Shown piece after piece: positions 39,165 to 46,420 of a stretch of 46,420 nucleotides of DNA; position 1 is the stretch's first letter; each line of letters begins with the position of its first letter. The stretch lies in assembly GCA_913061515.1 (NCBI GenBank), contig CAJXSF010000021.1, positions 1-46,420 on the forward strand, given 5' to 3'. Both the position numbers and the translations under genes were made by a program. This DNA comes from an uncultured Gammaproteobacteria bacterium (GTDB lineage: Bacteria > Pseudomonadota > Gammaproteobacteria > Pseudomonadales > Pseudohongiellaceae). Under the pieces are notes generated by a model. The model worked only from the letters and a program-made list of their open reading frames with translations. It was not told where the DNA came from and did no database searches.

Positions 39165-39248
39165 TTAGAAATATCCACGCTGGCAACCCGAAGAGTCGGG
39201 CCACCAAAAATAGGATTGCTGTAATGTGTCGTGTGTTAACTGTGTCAT
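39165..39248 (-). CDS. trpL: trpL leader peptide with tandem Trp codons
   Basis: This 27-residue frame runs from ATG 39248 to TAA 39165 and has two adjacent Trp codons (residues 15-16, in YFWWPDSS, codons at 39201-39206). The Trp codons overlap the first arm of a 10-bp hairpin (39182-39205), and a terminator stem follows 10 bases after the stop. A ribosome stalled at the Trp codons would free the second arm to pair with the terminator's 5' side. The ATG is only 8 bases from the promoter -10 box and has no ribosome site, so translation is probably leaderless, as described for trpL of Sinorhizobium meliloti. It is too short for ordinary gene finders. Confidence 0.75.
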   Translation of the reverse strand: MTQLTHDTLQQSYFWWPDSSGCQRGYF

Positions 39249-39256
39249 AGGCCGCG

Positions 39257-39285
39257 ATAATGGCGCGCGTCATTAGGAATGTCAA
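39257..39285 (-). promoter_or_regulatory. Sigma-70 promoter of trpL-trpE(G)
   Basis: On the minus strand TTGACA (39280-39285) and CATTAT (39257-39262) are separated by 17 bases, a near-consensus promoter. The expected start is at about 39248-39250, at or just before the trpL ATG. Confidence 0.75.
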
Positions 39286-39316
39286 GCCAACTCCTACAAG
39301 CAAATAAAAACCATTT

Positions 39317-39335
39317 AATGCGAACGATTCGCATT
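39317..39335. promoter_or_regulatory. Fur-box-like palindrome
   Basis: A perfect 19-bp palindrome has arms AATGCGAA and TTCGCATT around CGA. Length, AT-rich ends and position (abutting the -35 of the hemP promoter) fit a Fur-type iron operator, although GCG replaces the usual ATA in each arm. Confidence 0.6.
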
Positions 39336-39363
39336 TGCATTTTTTGCAAAAACTTATTATGAT
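39335..39363 (+). promoter_or_regulatory. Sigma-70 promoter of hemP
   Basis: TTGCAT (39335-39340) and TATGAT (39358-39363) are separated by 17 bases. The Fur-like palindrome ends at the first base of the -35 box, so a bound repressor would block polymerase. Confidence 0.6.
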
Positions 39364-39413
39364 GCGCTGTACTAGTTAGCCAATAGGCTTCACCGAAGCA
39401 ATGAGAGACATTG

Positions 39414-39578
39414 ATGAGCAATGACGGCAGCCCCAATGCAAATCAGCCGAGCGTTGATGTAATGCAGATCAGCAGCGCGAAACTGTTCGGCGACCAGAAA
39501 GAAATCATCATTATTCACAACGGTGAACGCTACAGCTTACGCATTACTGCAAACCGAAAATTAATTTTGACCAAGTGA
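39414..39578 (+). CDS. hemP: HemP, haem-uptake regulator/small protein
   Basis: HemP is a small cytoplasmic protein found before haem receptor genes; in some bacteria it (HmuP) activates their transcription under iron limitation. The 54-residue frame from ATG 39414 ends with the family core: SSAKLFGDQKEIIIIHNGE, then YSLRITANRKLILTK. It is preceded by a weak GAGAG ribosome site, a promoter and a Fur-like palindrome. The TonB receptor gene begins 101 bases downstream. Confidence 0.88.
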   Translation: MSNDGSPNANQPSVDVMQISSAKLFGDQKEIIIIHNGERYSLRITANRKLILTK

Positions 39579-39652
39579 GTCCAGCCAGCCACCCACTGTT
39601 GCAAAGCCTTCAATTTTAGAGCGCTTATCGCGAACATAGGCAGCAAGCCCGA

Positions 39653-39673
39653 TTCTCCTTTTATTCTGGAGAA
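39653..39673 (+). promoter_or_regulatory. Hairpin masking the receptor ribosome-binding site
   Basis: TTCTCC (39653-39658) pairs with GGAGAA (39668-39673), which contains the GGAGA ribosome site of the receptor gene at 39680. It may dampen translation. It is short (6 bp), so chance is possible. Confidence 0.4.
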
Positions 39674-39679
39674 CCAGCT

Positions 39680-41926
39680 ATGTTAGTTTTAAGACGCATC
39701 CGCCCCTTGCCTAGTGACACCTTTCAGCAATTAGTTTTGATAAGCGCCATGAGCATGTCCGCCTGTCTTGCTCAGGCACAAACGCCACTCCCTTCGTCGG
39801 AAGCACCAGAAGAGGTGATAGTGACGACGACCTTCCTGCCGCGCAGCATCGATCAGATTGCGGGAACGATCTCTGTGGTAGATCGCGCAGACATGGACCG
39901 TCAATTAATTGAAGACCTCAATGAGATCACGCGCCTTCAACCGGGCATCAACATGGACACCGCAAGCCGAGGAGGGAATCAAGGTTTCTCTATACGCGGT
40001 ATCGGGGGTAATCGTGTCTTAACCGTCATCGACGGCGTTCGTAGTAGCGATATCTATGGCGCTGGCCCATCTTCCTATGGCAAGGACGCATTCGAAACGG
40101 ACGACCTAAAGGCTATCGAAATCATACGTGGCCCTGCCTCAGCGCTTTACGGTGCCGACGCAATGGGTGGGGCTGTCATCTTGCGCACACGCGACCCGAA
40201 AGATTATTTGCGTGCAAACAAGTCCAGCGCTTTAAGCCTAAGAAGTACTTATAGCAGCGTAGACCAAATGCTTAAAACGGGCCTGAGCTATGCGTTTGAA
40301 AAAGATAATATTGGCACAGTCGTTCAATACACTGCGCGCCAGTCACAAGAAGCAGAGATCAACGGGAATGGGCAGCTCAATCCTCAAGACGCCGAGTCAT
40401 CCGCATGGTTAGTCAAAAGTGTGTGGAGTCCTAATGCTGAACATACCTTAAGGCTCACAATTGATAGCCTTAATGAAGGCATCGACACCGATATCGAGAC
40501 CGATCTCAGCAGCTCCGTGCAAACTTCACTCGGTAAAGACTCAACCGACCGAGTGCGCGTCACCCTAGGGCACGAATGGCAAAGCGATTGGCTTCTTGCC
40601 GATCACATCACCACGCAATTGCATTGGCAGCAAACCGATGGTGAGCAAAAGAGTGAACAGCTACGCACCAGCTATTCCTTCATCACGCCGGGCAACCCGC
40701 AAACTTATGGTGGCACACTAGCGAACCGTTTTTCTGATTTCGATTTCAATCAAGAAACCAGCAGTCTCAATATCATGCTCCGCAAAACCCTCGACGGGCA
40801 AAGCCTGCAGCACGACATTGTTTATGGCTTAGCATTCGAACAAACCGATACCGAGCGCCCCCGTGCACGATGCGACATCGCAGTCAGCAACTCAGAAATC
40901 GCCTGTGCTATTCCAAGTTATCCGTTCGCCGCTCCAGAGGTGTTTCCAAATAAGACGTTCCCCGATACCCAGACGCGGCGCACTGGTTTTTTCGTGCAAG
41001 ATGAAATCAGCCTTGGCGATGGCCGCCTGCGGTTAATCCCAGGCATTCGTCACGATTCTTACGAAATGACCCCCACTCCGGACGCATTGCTCAATGGAGG
41101 TGGCGACATTAGCAATTTCGGTGGCTATCAAATTAGCGACGTCGACACCGATCACACTAGCTTTAATCTTGGTGCTCTTTATGACATAGGAGAATCGACC
41201 ACGGCATTTGTGCAATACGCCGAAGGGTTTCGCCCGCCAAACTTTGATGAGTCTAACCAAGCCTTTGTCAATTTAGGCCACGGCTATGCCACTGTGCCAA
41301 ACCCAGAATTGAAAGCCGAGTCAAGCCGCGGAATCGAAACTGGGCTCAGACATGCGTTTGCGAATGCTGATATTTCTGTTACGGCCTATAAAAATCGTTA
41401 CAGAAATTTTATTGAAAGCCAAATGGTAGAGGTAGCAAACGGAATTAGCCTGTTTCAAGACAGCAATATTGGCAAGGTTGAGATCTATGGCATCGAGTTC
41501 AACGGCCGTTGGCAAATCAATGAGCAATGGCAAATTGCCAGCGCCTTGGCGTGGTCCCGAGGTGAGGACAAGATCGAAGATAGACCTCTAGATAGCGTGT
41601 CCCCAATAAGCGCTGTCATCAGTACGCGTTACGACATTGCTCAAGGTCAATGGGGCATTGAGACTCTATTGACCCTTAGCGGAGAGCAAGACCGTGTTTC
41701 TGCGCCCGATAGGGTTGCAGGGGATGCCTATGCACTTATCGATGTGGTGGCACATTACGACTTCAATGCCGCTGCCAACTTACGCTTAGGTGTGTTCAAT
41801 GTGTTTGATGCGCAATACGCAAGCTGGAATAGCATTAAGGGACTTGCAGCAACTGACACAGCAAACATAGACAAGGCACAAGCACCAGGAACGAACATCC
41901 GTTTAAGTCTCAACTATGAGTTCTAA
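39680..41926 (+). CDS. TonB-dependent haem/haemoglobin-type receptor
   Basis: This is an outer-membrane receptor that imports haem or haem-protein-bound iron with TonB energy. The 748-residue precursor has a signal peptide ending near AQA (residue 33), a TonB box EEVIVTT (residues 44-50), a plug domain to about residue 170, and a beta barrel ending in LSLNYEF. The FRPP segment (near residue 517) and NPEL (near residue 541) correspond to the FRAP and NPNL boxes of HemR/HmuR-type haem receptors, supporting haem as substrate. It follows hemP and precedes an exported chelatase. Confidence 0.9.
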   Translation: MLVLRRIRPLPSDTFQQLVLISAMSMSACLAQAQTPLPSSEAPEEVIVTTTFLPRSIDQIAGTISVVDRADMDRQLIEDLNEITRLQPGINMDTASRGGNQGFSIRGIGGNRVLTVIDGVRSSDIYGAGPSSYGKDAFETDDLKAIEIIRGPASALYGADAMGGAVILRTRDPKDYLRANKSSALSLRSTYSSVDQMLKTGLSYAFEKDNIGTVVQYTARQSQEAEINGNGQLNPQDAESSAWLVKSVWSPNAEHTLRLTIDSLNEGIDTDIETDLSSSVQTSLGKDSTDRVRVTLGHEWQSDWLLADHITTQLHWQQTDGEQKSEQLRTSYSFITPGNPQTYGGTLANRFSDFDFNQETSSLNIMLRKTLDGQSLQHDIVYGLAFEQTDTERPRARCDIAVSNSEIACAIPSYPFAAPEVFPNKTFPDTQTRRTGFFVQDEISLGDGRLRLIPGIRHDSYEMTPTPDALLNGGGDISNFGGYQISDVDTDHTSFNLGALYDIGESTTAFVQYAEGFRPPNFDESNQAFVNLGHGYATVPNPELKAESSRGIETGLRHAFANADISVTAYKNRYRNFIESQMVEVANGISLFQDSNIGKVEIYGIEFNGRWQINEQWQIASALAWSRGEDKIEDRPLDSVSPISAVISTRYDIAQGQWGIETLLTLSGEQDRVSAPDRVAGDAYALIDVVAHYDFNAAANLRLGVFNVFDAQYASWNSIKGLAATDTANIDKAQAPGTNIRLSLNYEF

Positions 41927-41963
41927 ACACATTCCCATTTATCGAGCAGATTAAAGGAACAAC

Positions 41964-42866
41964 ATGAAAACCCTATTTCGATCTTTGATATTTTTAGGTT
42001 TACTGATCCCCCTACAGGTGATGGCGCAAATTGAAAACTCATTCGGCGTTCTGATCATGGCCCATGGCGGTTCCGACGAATGGAACCAAGGGGTTGTCGA
42101 CACCATCGCGCCAATGCAGTCCCAATACAATATAGAAATAGCCTTTGGAATGGCCGATGCCTACTCCATTCAAGAAGCCGTTAGCAAACTTGAACACCGC
42201 GGTGCCACAAAGATCGCAGTTGTACGCCTGTTTATTAGTGGCGAAAGCTGGTACGAGCGCACGAGCCAAATATTGGGCCTAGTAGAAGGAGCTCCCGCAA
42301 GAGAGCAGCCCGAGCATCAGCACGCAGGTCATGGTGCTGGCGCAATGGGGCATCGCATGGAGTTCTGGCAAATAGACAGCGATGCCCAGTTCGCTATTAG
42401 CAAAGACGGCCTTGCTGATGCGCAGCAGATGGCAGAGGTATTATTAAGTCGAGCAAATGAACTTAGTGAAGACGCTGAGCAGGAAGAGATTCTGATTTTG
42501 GCACATGGCCCCGAAACTGATGAAGAAAATCAACGTTGGTTAGAGAATATTGAACAGCGCACTGCACTCATTCACGCTCAACACAATTTTCGCGCGGTGC
42601 ATGTCGCTACACTACGAGAGGACTGGGAAGACAAACGCGCTGCTGCGCAAACTCATGTTCGTCAGCTAGTACAATCTGCCAACGACAATGGTGGCACCGC
42701 TTTAATCATTCCTTTTAGAGTGCATGGCTTCGGCCCCTATGAAGAGGTCTTCGACGGCTTAAACTACCGAGCAAACCACATGGGCCTAATTCCACACCCA
42801 GCGGTCACTGACTGGATTATCGAGCAAGTGACAATTCTTGATGCAACGTTACACAATGAAGATTAA
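41964..42866 (+). CDS. Exported two-domain CbiX/sirohydrochlorin-chelatase-like protein
   Basis: This 300-residue protein has a signal peptide ending at VMA (residue 21) and two repeats of the class II (CbiX/SirB-like) chelatase fold. The first begins VLIMAHGG (His34) and the second ILILAHGP (His181). The second active-site His is kept in the C-terminal half (His254 in IPFRVHGFG) but seems replaced in the first (ISGESW). A His-rich linker (His118, 120, 123 and 130) may store or deliver metal. Cytoplasmic relatives insert Co, Ni or Fe into tetrapyrroles; here export and the haem receptor 37 bases upstream suggest a periplasmic job in haem or metal-tetrapyrrole handling, perhaps removing iron. 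The periplasmic CbiK(P) of Desulfovibrio is a precedent. The fold is fairly sure; the reaction is inference. Confidence 0.78.
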   Translation: MKTLFRSLIFLGLLIPLQVMAQIENSFGVLIMAHGGSDEWNQGVVDTIAPMQSQYNIEIAFGMADAYSIQEAVSKLEHRGATKIAVVRLFISGESWYERTSQILGLVEGAPAREQPEHQHAGHGAGAMGHRMEFWQIDSDAQFAISKDGLADAQQMAEVLLSRANELSEDAEQEEILILAHGPETDEENQRWLENIEQRTALIHAQHNFRAVHVATLREDWEDKRAAAQTHVRQLVQSANDNGGTALIIPFRVHGFGPYEEVFDGLNYRANHMGLIPHPAVTDWIIEQVTILDATLHNED

Positions 42867-43030
42867 TTTTTAAACATTCCCTCAAGGGTTTGCGGCCGGG
42901 CAAACTCTTTCTCCTCGCATTTCACCCTTCCCTCTATCACGCACTTTTGAGAACCCTTCCTAGCACCGGCCTGCTACCTCCTCACTATTTCGTACGATCC
43001 ATCTACCTCGCCGCAGGCGACAATAGATCC

Positions 43031-44170
43031 TCAGAAACCATTCAAACAGGCATAGCGGTCACGGTGAAAATTAGCATCCCCAAACAAGGCCTGCGCAACC
43101 CGCGCTCGTTTTAGAAAGAAACCAATATCAAATTCATCAGTCATGCCAATGCCACCGTGCATCTGCACGCCTTCGTTGCTGACGTCCTCCAGTACTTCCG
43201 AGAGTTTCGCTTTGGCGATACTCGCCAGCACGGGGATCTCTTCCTGTGCACCATCGAGTTCGCTGAAAGCGCGCCGAACGGCAGAGCGACATAACTCTAA
43301 TTCGCTATACATGTGCGCTGCGCGGTGCTGTAAGCCTTGAAAAGCCCCAATAAGCACACCAAATTGTTCGCGCTGTTTTAGATACTCAATCACTCTGTCG
43401 AAAACCTCTTGGGCATTGCCAAGCATCTCGGCAGCAAGACCAATTCGCGCAACATCCAATACTTTTTCTAGTATCGAGTATCCGCTCCCTAATTCGCCGA
43501 TTAAGGCATCCTTAGGCACTTGCACATTACTAAAGTGAATATTCGCGGCATTGCGACTGTCCACAAGGTCAAGACGCTGCACGTCGACACCAGGCGCGGT
43601 ACGTTCTACTAAAAACAGGCTAATGCCATCGGCGGAGTCCTGCTCGCCACTAGTGCGGGCAACGACAATCAATTGATCGGCGACATGACCATCGAGAACG
43701 AAACACTTCGAACCCGTGATAATAAAACCATCCGCATTGGCCTGCGCTTTTGTGGCCACGCGAACGGGGTTATGTAACGGCCCTTCTTCATGAGCGAGTG
43801 CCATTAGCACTTCTCCGGCGGCAATTTTTGCTAAGAGTGTCGACTTCTGCGCTTCACTCCCCCCTAAATTGAGCAGTGTGCCGCACAACAACACCGTTGC
43901 AAGCAGAGGCGTTGGCACAAGCGTGCGACCTGTTTCCTCTAGCACTATTTCCAAGCCGGTGTAGCCAAACCCAAAGCCACCGTACTGCTCAGGGATCGTC
44001 ATGCCGGCCCACCCTAACGCCACCATTTGCTGCCAAAGTGCGCGCGAAAACCCGTCTTCATCTTGCTCATCGCGCACACGGCGTAATTCACTAACCGGTG
44101 CATTCTCTTGGCAGAACGCCCGTACCGACACCAGCAGCATTCTTTGATCTTCATTCAATACCATAGGCAT
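43031..44170 (-). CDS. Acyl-CoA dehydrogenase family protein
   Basis: This is an FAD-dependent acyl-CoA dehydrogenase-type protein of 379 residues. The N-terminal helical domain (NEDQRMLLVSVRAFCQEN), the middle beta domain (about residues 120-220) and the C-terminal helical domain with QMHGGIGMTDEFDI are all present. GGGAG precedes ATG 44170 by 7 bases. It lies 2 bases after a second acyl-CoA dehydrogenase gene. Such adjacent, dissimilar pairs of about 380 and 410 residues often form mixed tetramers in sterol or aromatic side-chain breakdown, but the substrate is not shown here. Confidence 0.88.
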   Translation of the reverse strand: MPMVLNEDQRMLLVSVRAFCQENAPVSELRRVRDEQDEDGFSRALWQQMVALGWAGMTIPEQYGGFGFGYTGLEIVLEETGRTLVPTPLLATVLLCGTLLNLGGSEAQKSTLLAKIAAGEVLMALAHEEGPLHNPVRVATKAQANADGFIITGSKCFVLDGHVADQLIVVARTSGEQDSADGISLFLVERTAPGVDVQRLDLVDSRNAANIHFSNVQVPKDALIGELGSGYSILEKVLDVARIGLAAEMLGNAQEVFDRVIEYLKQREQFGVLIGAFQGLQHRAAHMYSELELCRSAVRRAFSELDGAQEEIPVLASIAKAKLSEVLEDVSNEGVQMHGGIGMTDEFDIGFFLKRARVAQALFGDANFHRDRYACLNGF

Positions 44171-44172
44171 GA

Positions 44173-45408
44173 TTAGACTCCCTTCTTAGTGAGCGTTGGC
44201 ATGTCGGGCAATCCAAGGACTCGTTTGGCGATCACATTCAATTGGATCTCTGCAGTCCCCCCTTCGATAGAGTTGCCTTTTGAGCGTAGCCATTCTCGGG
44301 TAGTGTTAAGCTCTTGAGCACTGAAGTCACTGTTATCTTTGCTGCTCCATCCTAGCCCTTGTGTCCCAAGCGCTTTAAGAAGTAATTCATAACGACGCTT
44401 GTTTAGCTCACAACCATAATTCTTCAACATCGACGAGGTGGCATTGGGGCCTTTACTCTGCTTGGCCTCCTCCAGCGAACGTTGAGAGGTGAATGCAAAG
44501 GCCTCGCTATCGATCTTATGTTTGGCGATTTCATTACGCAGCACCGCATCGGACAACACTTGGGTATCTCCGCGCACACGCATAGCGACGCCTTCTACCG
44601 ATGCGCTATCGGGTTTGCGACCTGCATTGCTTGCAGACAGCCCGAACCCCGAAATCATTGTACGTTCATGCTGCAGGAGGCGCTTGGCGATCGTCCAACC
44701 GTCATTGAGTTTGCCTACTAATTGCTTAGCGGGCACTCGGACATCTTCAAAGAAAGTTTCACAGAACGGTGAGGCGCCACTGATCAATTGAATAGGCCGT
44801 GTCGTCACTCCTGGGCTTTGCATATCGAATAGAATGAAACTGATACCGCTGTGCTTAGCCGCTTCGAAATCAGTGCGCACTAAACAAAAAATCCAATCGG
44901 CTTTGTCGGCGTAGGATGTCCAGACCTTTGCGCCATTGAGCACATAGTCATCACCATCGAGGATTGCCTTCGTGCTTAAAGATGCTAAGTCAGAACCCGC
45001 TCCTGGCTCACTGTAGCCCTGACACCAACGAATTTCACCACGCACAATCTTAGGAAGATGTTCGGCTTTCTGCTCCTGCGTTCCATACTCAAGCAACACC
45101 GGCCCTAACATGCTAATCCCAAAACTGTTCAGCGCCTGCCGTGCATTAATCCTCTGCAGCTCTTGCAGCAAAACGATGTTCTCTTCTTTGCTTAGACCAC
45201 CGCCACCGTATTCTTTTGGCCACGTAGGTGTCGTCCACCCTTTCGCCGCCATGCGCTCTAACCATAGTTTGCTGTCTGGATTCTTGAACTGCGCCTGTCT
45301 GCCGCCCCAGACCACTTCGTCTTCTTCCATCGCAGTGCGCATTGATGCAGGGCAGTTTTCCTCTAACCATGCGCGAGTACTTTGACGAAACTCCTCTAAT
45401 GTTTGCAT
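44173..45408 (-). CDS. Acyl-CoA dehydrogenase family protein
   Basis: This is the partner of the dehydrogenase encoded 2 bases downstream, 411 residues from ATG 45408, with a GGGGGA ribosome site 6 bases before it. Family motifs include WPKEYGGGGLS, the flavin-contact segment RWCQGYSEPGAGSDLASL, the KVWTSYADKADW strand and the C-terminal GGTAEIQLNVIAKRVLGLP. It is the first gene of the pair and diverges from the methyltransferase gene, with 32 bases between the two starts. Confidence 0.9.
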   Translation of the reverse strand: MQTLEEFRQSTRAWLEENCPASMRTAMEEDEVVWGGRQAQFKNPDSKLWLERMAAKGWTTPTWPKEYGGGGLSKEENIVLLQELQRINARQALNSFGISMLGPVLLEYGTQEQKAEHLPKIVRGEIRWCQGYSEPGAGSDLASLSTKAILDGDDYVLNGAKVWTSYADKADWIFCLVRTDFEAAKHSGISFILFDMQSPGVTTRPIQLISGASPFCETFFEDVRVPAKQLVGKLNDGWTIAKRLLQHERTMISGFGLSASNAGRKPDSASVEGVAMRVRGDTQVLSDAVLRNEIAKHKIDSEAFAFTSQRSLEEAKQSKGPNATSSMLKNYGCELNKRRYELLLKALGTQGLGWSSKDNSDFSAQELNTTREWLRSKGNSIEGGTAEIQLNVIAKRVLGLPDMPTLTKKGV

Positions 45409-45440
45409 TCACATCCCCCTTTTATGTTTAATTCAAACTT

Positions 45441-46157
45441 ATGACGAATAATTCTTCGCGCACAACAAATGCTATTGAGACAGAAGTTCTGCAAACTTGG
45501 CACGACAATGCTAGCGCATGGACGAACGCGGTGCGCACATATCAAATCGCCAGTCGTCGTTTAGTCACTAACCAAGCCATTATCGACGCTGTCCTGAACC
45601 ACCAGCCTCGCAAGGTGTTAGATCTTGGCTGTGGCGAAGGTTGGCTAGCCGGCCAACTCGCCGCCAAAGGTCTACTCGTAACAGGAATCGATGCGATTGC
45701 GGAACTTACTGACGCGGCACAGCAGCGATATGGCGAAAAAGCTGAGTTTATAACACTGCCGTACGACCAAGTGCCAACCGCTCTCGCACGACAAAAATTT
45801 GATTTGATCGTTTGCAACTTCTCTTTGCTTGGCAATGAAAGTGTTGCCAAGCTGCTGCAATCATTACCTCCACTGTTAAACGAAGCGGGGGTCATGCTTA
45901 TTCAGACTTTACACCCAGATACAGCAGTCAAGGCCGATGAACAAAGCGATGGTTGGCGTCGTGAGACTTGGCAAGGGATTGGCAAAGGGTTTCGCGGCAG
46001 CGCTCCGTGGTATTACCGTACGCGCACATCATGGCAAACGCTCTTCGATAACTGCCATTGGCAACTTCGCTATTGCCTAGAGCCCAAACATCCACAGACG
46101 CTACAAGCAGCGTCCATCATTTTTTGTCTTGAATCTAAGCCGCGCCAAGCAATCTAA
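45441..46157 (+). CDS. Class I SAM-dependent methyltransferase
   Basis: The 238-residue protein has the SAM-binding motif I VLDLGCGEGWLA (near residue 60), an acidic residue ending the next strand (GIDA), and motif-IV-like sequence FDLIVCNFSLLG near residue 120. It belongs to the broad methyltransferase type 11/12 group; the acceptor is unknown. No clear ribosome site precedes ATG 45441. It is divergent from the acyl-CoA dehydrogenase pair and overlaps the alcohol dehydrogenase gene by 3 bases, tail to tail. Confidence 0.83.
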   Translation: MTNNSSRTTNAIETEVLQTWHDNASAWTNAVRTYQIASRRLVTNQAIIDAVLNHQPRKVLDLGCGEGWLAGQLAAKGLLVTGIDAIAELTDAAQQRYGEKAEFITLPYDQVPTALARQKFDLIVCNFSLLGNESVAKLLQSLPPLLNEAGVMLIQTLHPDTAVKADEQSDGWRRETWQGIGKGFRGSAPWYYRTRTSWQTLFDNCHWQLRYCLEPKHPQTLQAASIIFCLESKPRQAI

Positions 46158-46372
46158 CCCCGCAACACAATGCGCCCTTTGACCCGCCCTGCTTTCAAAT
46201 CAGCCAATGCTTGGCTCACCTGCTTTAGTGGCCGCTCTTCAATTTGAATTGGCGCGATTTTACCAGCACGCACTAGGGCCATTAACTCTGACATTTCTTG
46301 AAGGCTGCCCACATAGCTACCTTGAATGATGCGTGCATTCATCGGAATAAAGGGCAAGGGCATATTCAATGC
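46154..46372 (-). CDS. Zinc-type alcohol dehydrogenase, C-terminal fragment
   Basis: Only the last 72 residues are present. They match the end of medium-chain zinc alcohol dehydrogenases (IIQGSYVGSLQEMSELMALVRAGKI, in parts, then the tail GRIVLRG). The gene continues beyond the window. An apparent start giving MYKRQ at the N-terminus is translated from the sequencing adapter and is false. Confidence 0.82.
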   Translation of the reverse strand, partial: ALNMPLPFIPMNARIIQGSYVGSLQEMSELMALVRAGKIAPIQIEERPLKQVSQALADLKAGRVKGRIVLRG

Positions 46373-46420
46373 CTGTCTCTTATACACATCTCCGAGCCCA
46401 CGAGACCTCTCTACATCTCG
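46373..46420. other. Nextera adapter and i7 index (not genomic)
   Basis: From 46373 the sequence is the 19-base Nextera mosaic-end reverse complement, then CCGAGCCCACGAGAC, then CTCTCTAC (the N707 i7 index as I remember it), then ATCTCG of the flow-cell arm. This is read-through into the library adapter retained at the contig end. Confidence 0.98.

Noticed and set aside
39369..39378. TrpR operator half-site (GTACTAGTTA)
   Set aside because: Only one half of the palindrome is present and it lies in the hemP leader, not at the trp promoter.
42890..43114. Small plus-strand open frame of 74 codons after the chelatase gene
   Set aside because: No ribosome site, odd composition, and its 3' part overlaps the acyl-CoA dehydrogenase on the other strand.
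46373..46387. Start codon and MYKRQ N-terminus for the alcohol dehydrogenase fragment
   Set aside because: These bases are Nextera adapter, not genome.

Overview
The window looks like a bacterial chromosome contig, most likely from a Gram-negative proteobacterium and probably an aerobic gammaproteobacterium. Support comes from outer-membrane factors, MlaA, a TonB-dependent receptor, HemP, paired sigma-54 and NtrC-type sites, and close-packed operons of roughly even base composition. The fused trpE(G) gene with its own leader peptide is better known from alphaproteobacteria, so I leave the class open. I see no tRNA, rRNA, CRISPR array or insertion sequence. The last 48 bases are not genomic: they are Nextera sequencing adapter followed by an i7 index.

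Layout. 1-5807: czcCBA-type heavy-metal RND efflux operon, with the outer-membrane component frameshifted by a 30-bp direct repeat. 5808-18420: a complete nitrate assimilation region, with an outer-membrane barrel, nasT and nasS, then nrtA-nrtB-nrtD-nirB-nirD-nasA. 18430-20852: a probably PhoB-controlled alkaline phosphatase convergent with a DUF4159 protein. 21008-27410: an SDR oxidoreductase, MlaA and two MMPL-type RND proteins that converge and overlap. 27573-28430: a small coiled-coil protein and a DedA membrane protein. 28591-33515: a complete livKHMGF-type ABC importer. 33784-35893: S1/P1 nuclease and a Cox15/CtaA protein. 35898-39285 (minus strand): hslO and fused trpE(G), with a trp attenuator. 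39317-42866: Fur-type site, hemP, haem-type TonB receptor and an exported CbiX-like chelatase. 43031-46372: two acyl-CoA dehydrogenases, a methyltransferase and a truncated zinc alcohol dehydrogenase.

How the parts work together. The nitrate region appears to have two layers of control, each present twice. NtrC-like palindromes lie about 150-175 bp upstream of sigma-54 promoters, giving nitrogen-limitation control. Each transcript then begins with a leader in which a hexaloop hairpin of the ANTAR type (A at loop position 1, G at position 4) competes with a Rho-independent terminator. NasT, an ANTAR protein encoded between the two leaders, should antiterminate both when nitrate releases it from NasS. 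The outer-membrane barrel gene sits behind the first leader in the same transcription unit as nasTS, which makes it a strong candidate nitrate/nitrite porin.

Other regulatory structures read from sequence are a nearly leaderless trpL with tandem Trp codons and alternative RNA pairings, a Fur-like palindrome over the hemP promoter, a PhoB-like box before the phosphatase, and a hairpin masking the ribosome-binding site of the haem receptor. The most unusual gene is the secreted, His-rich, two-domain chelatase directly behind the haem receptor.
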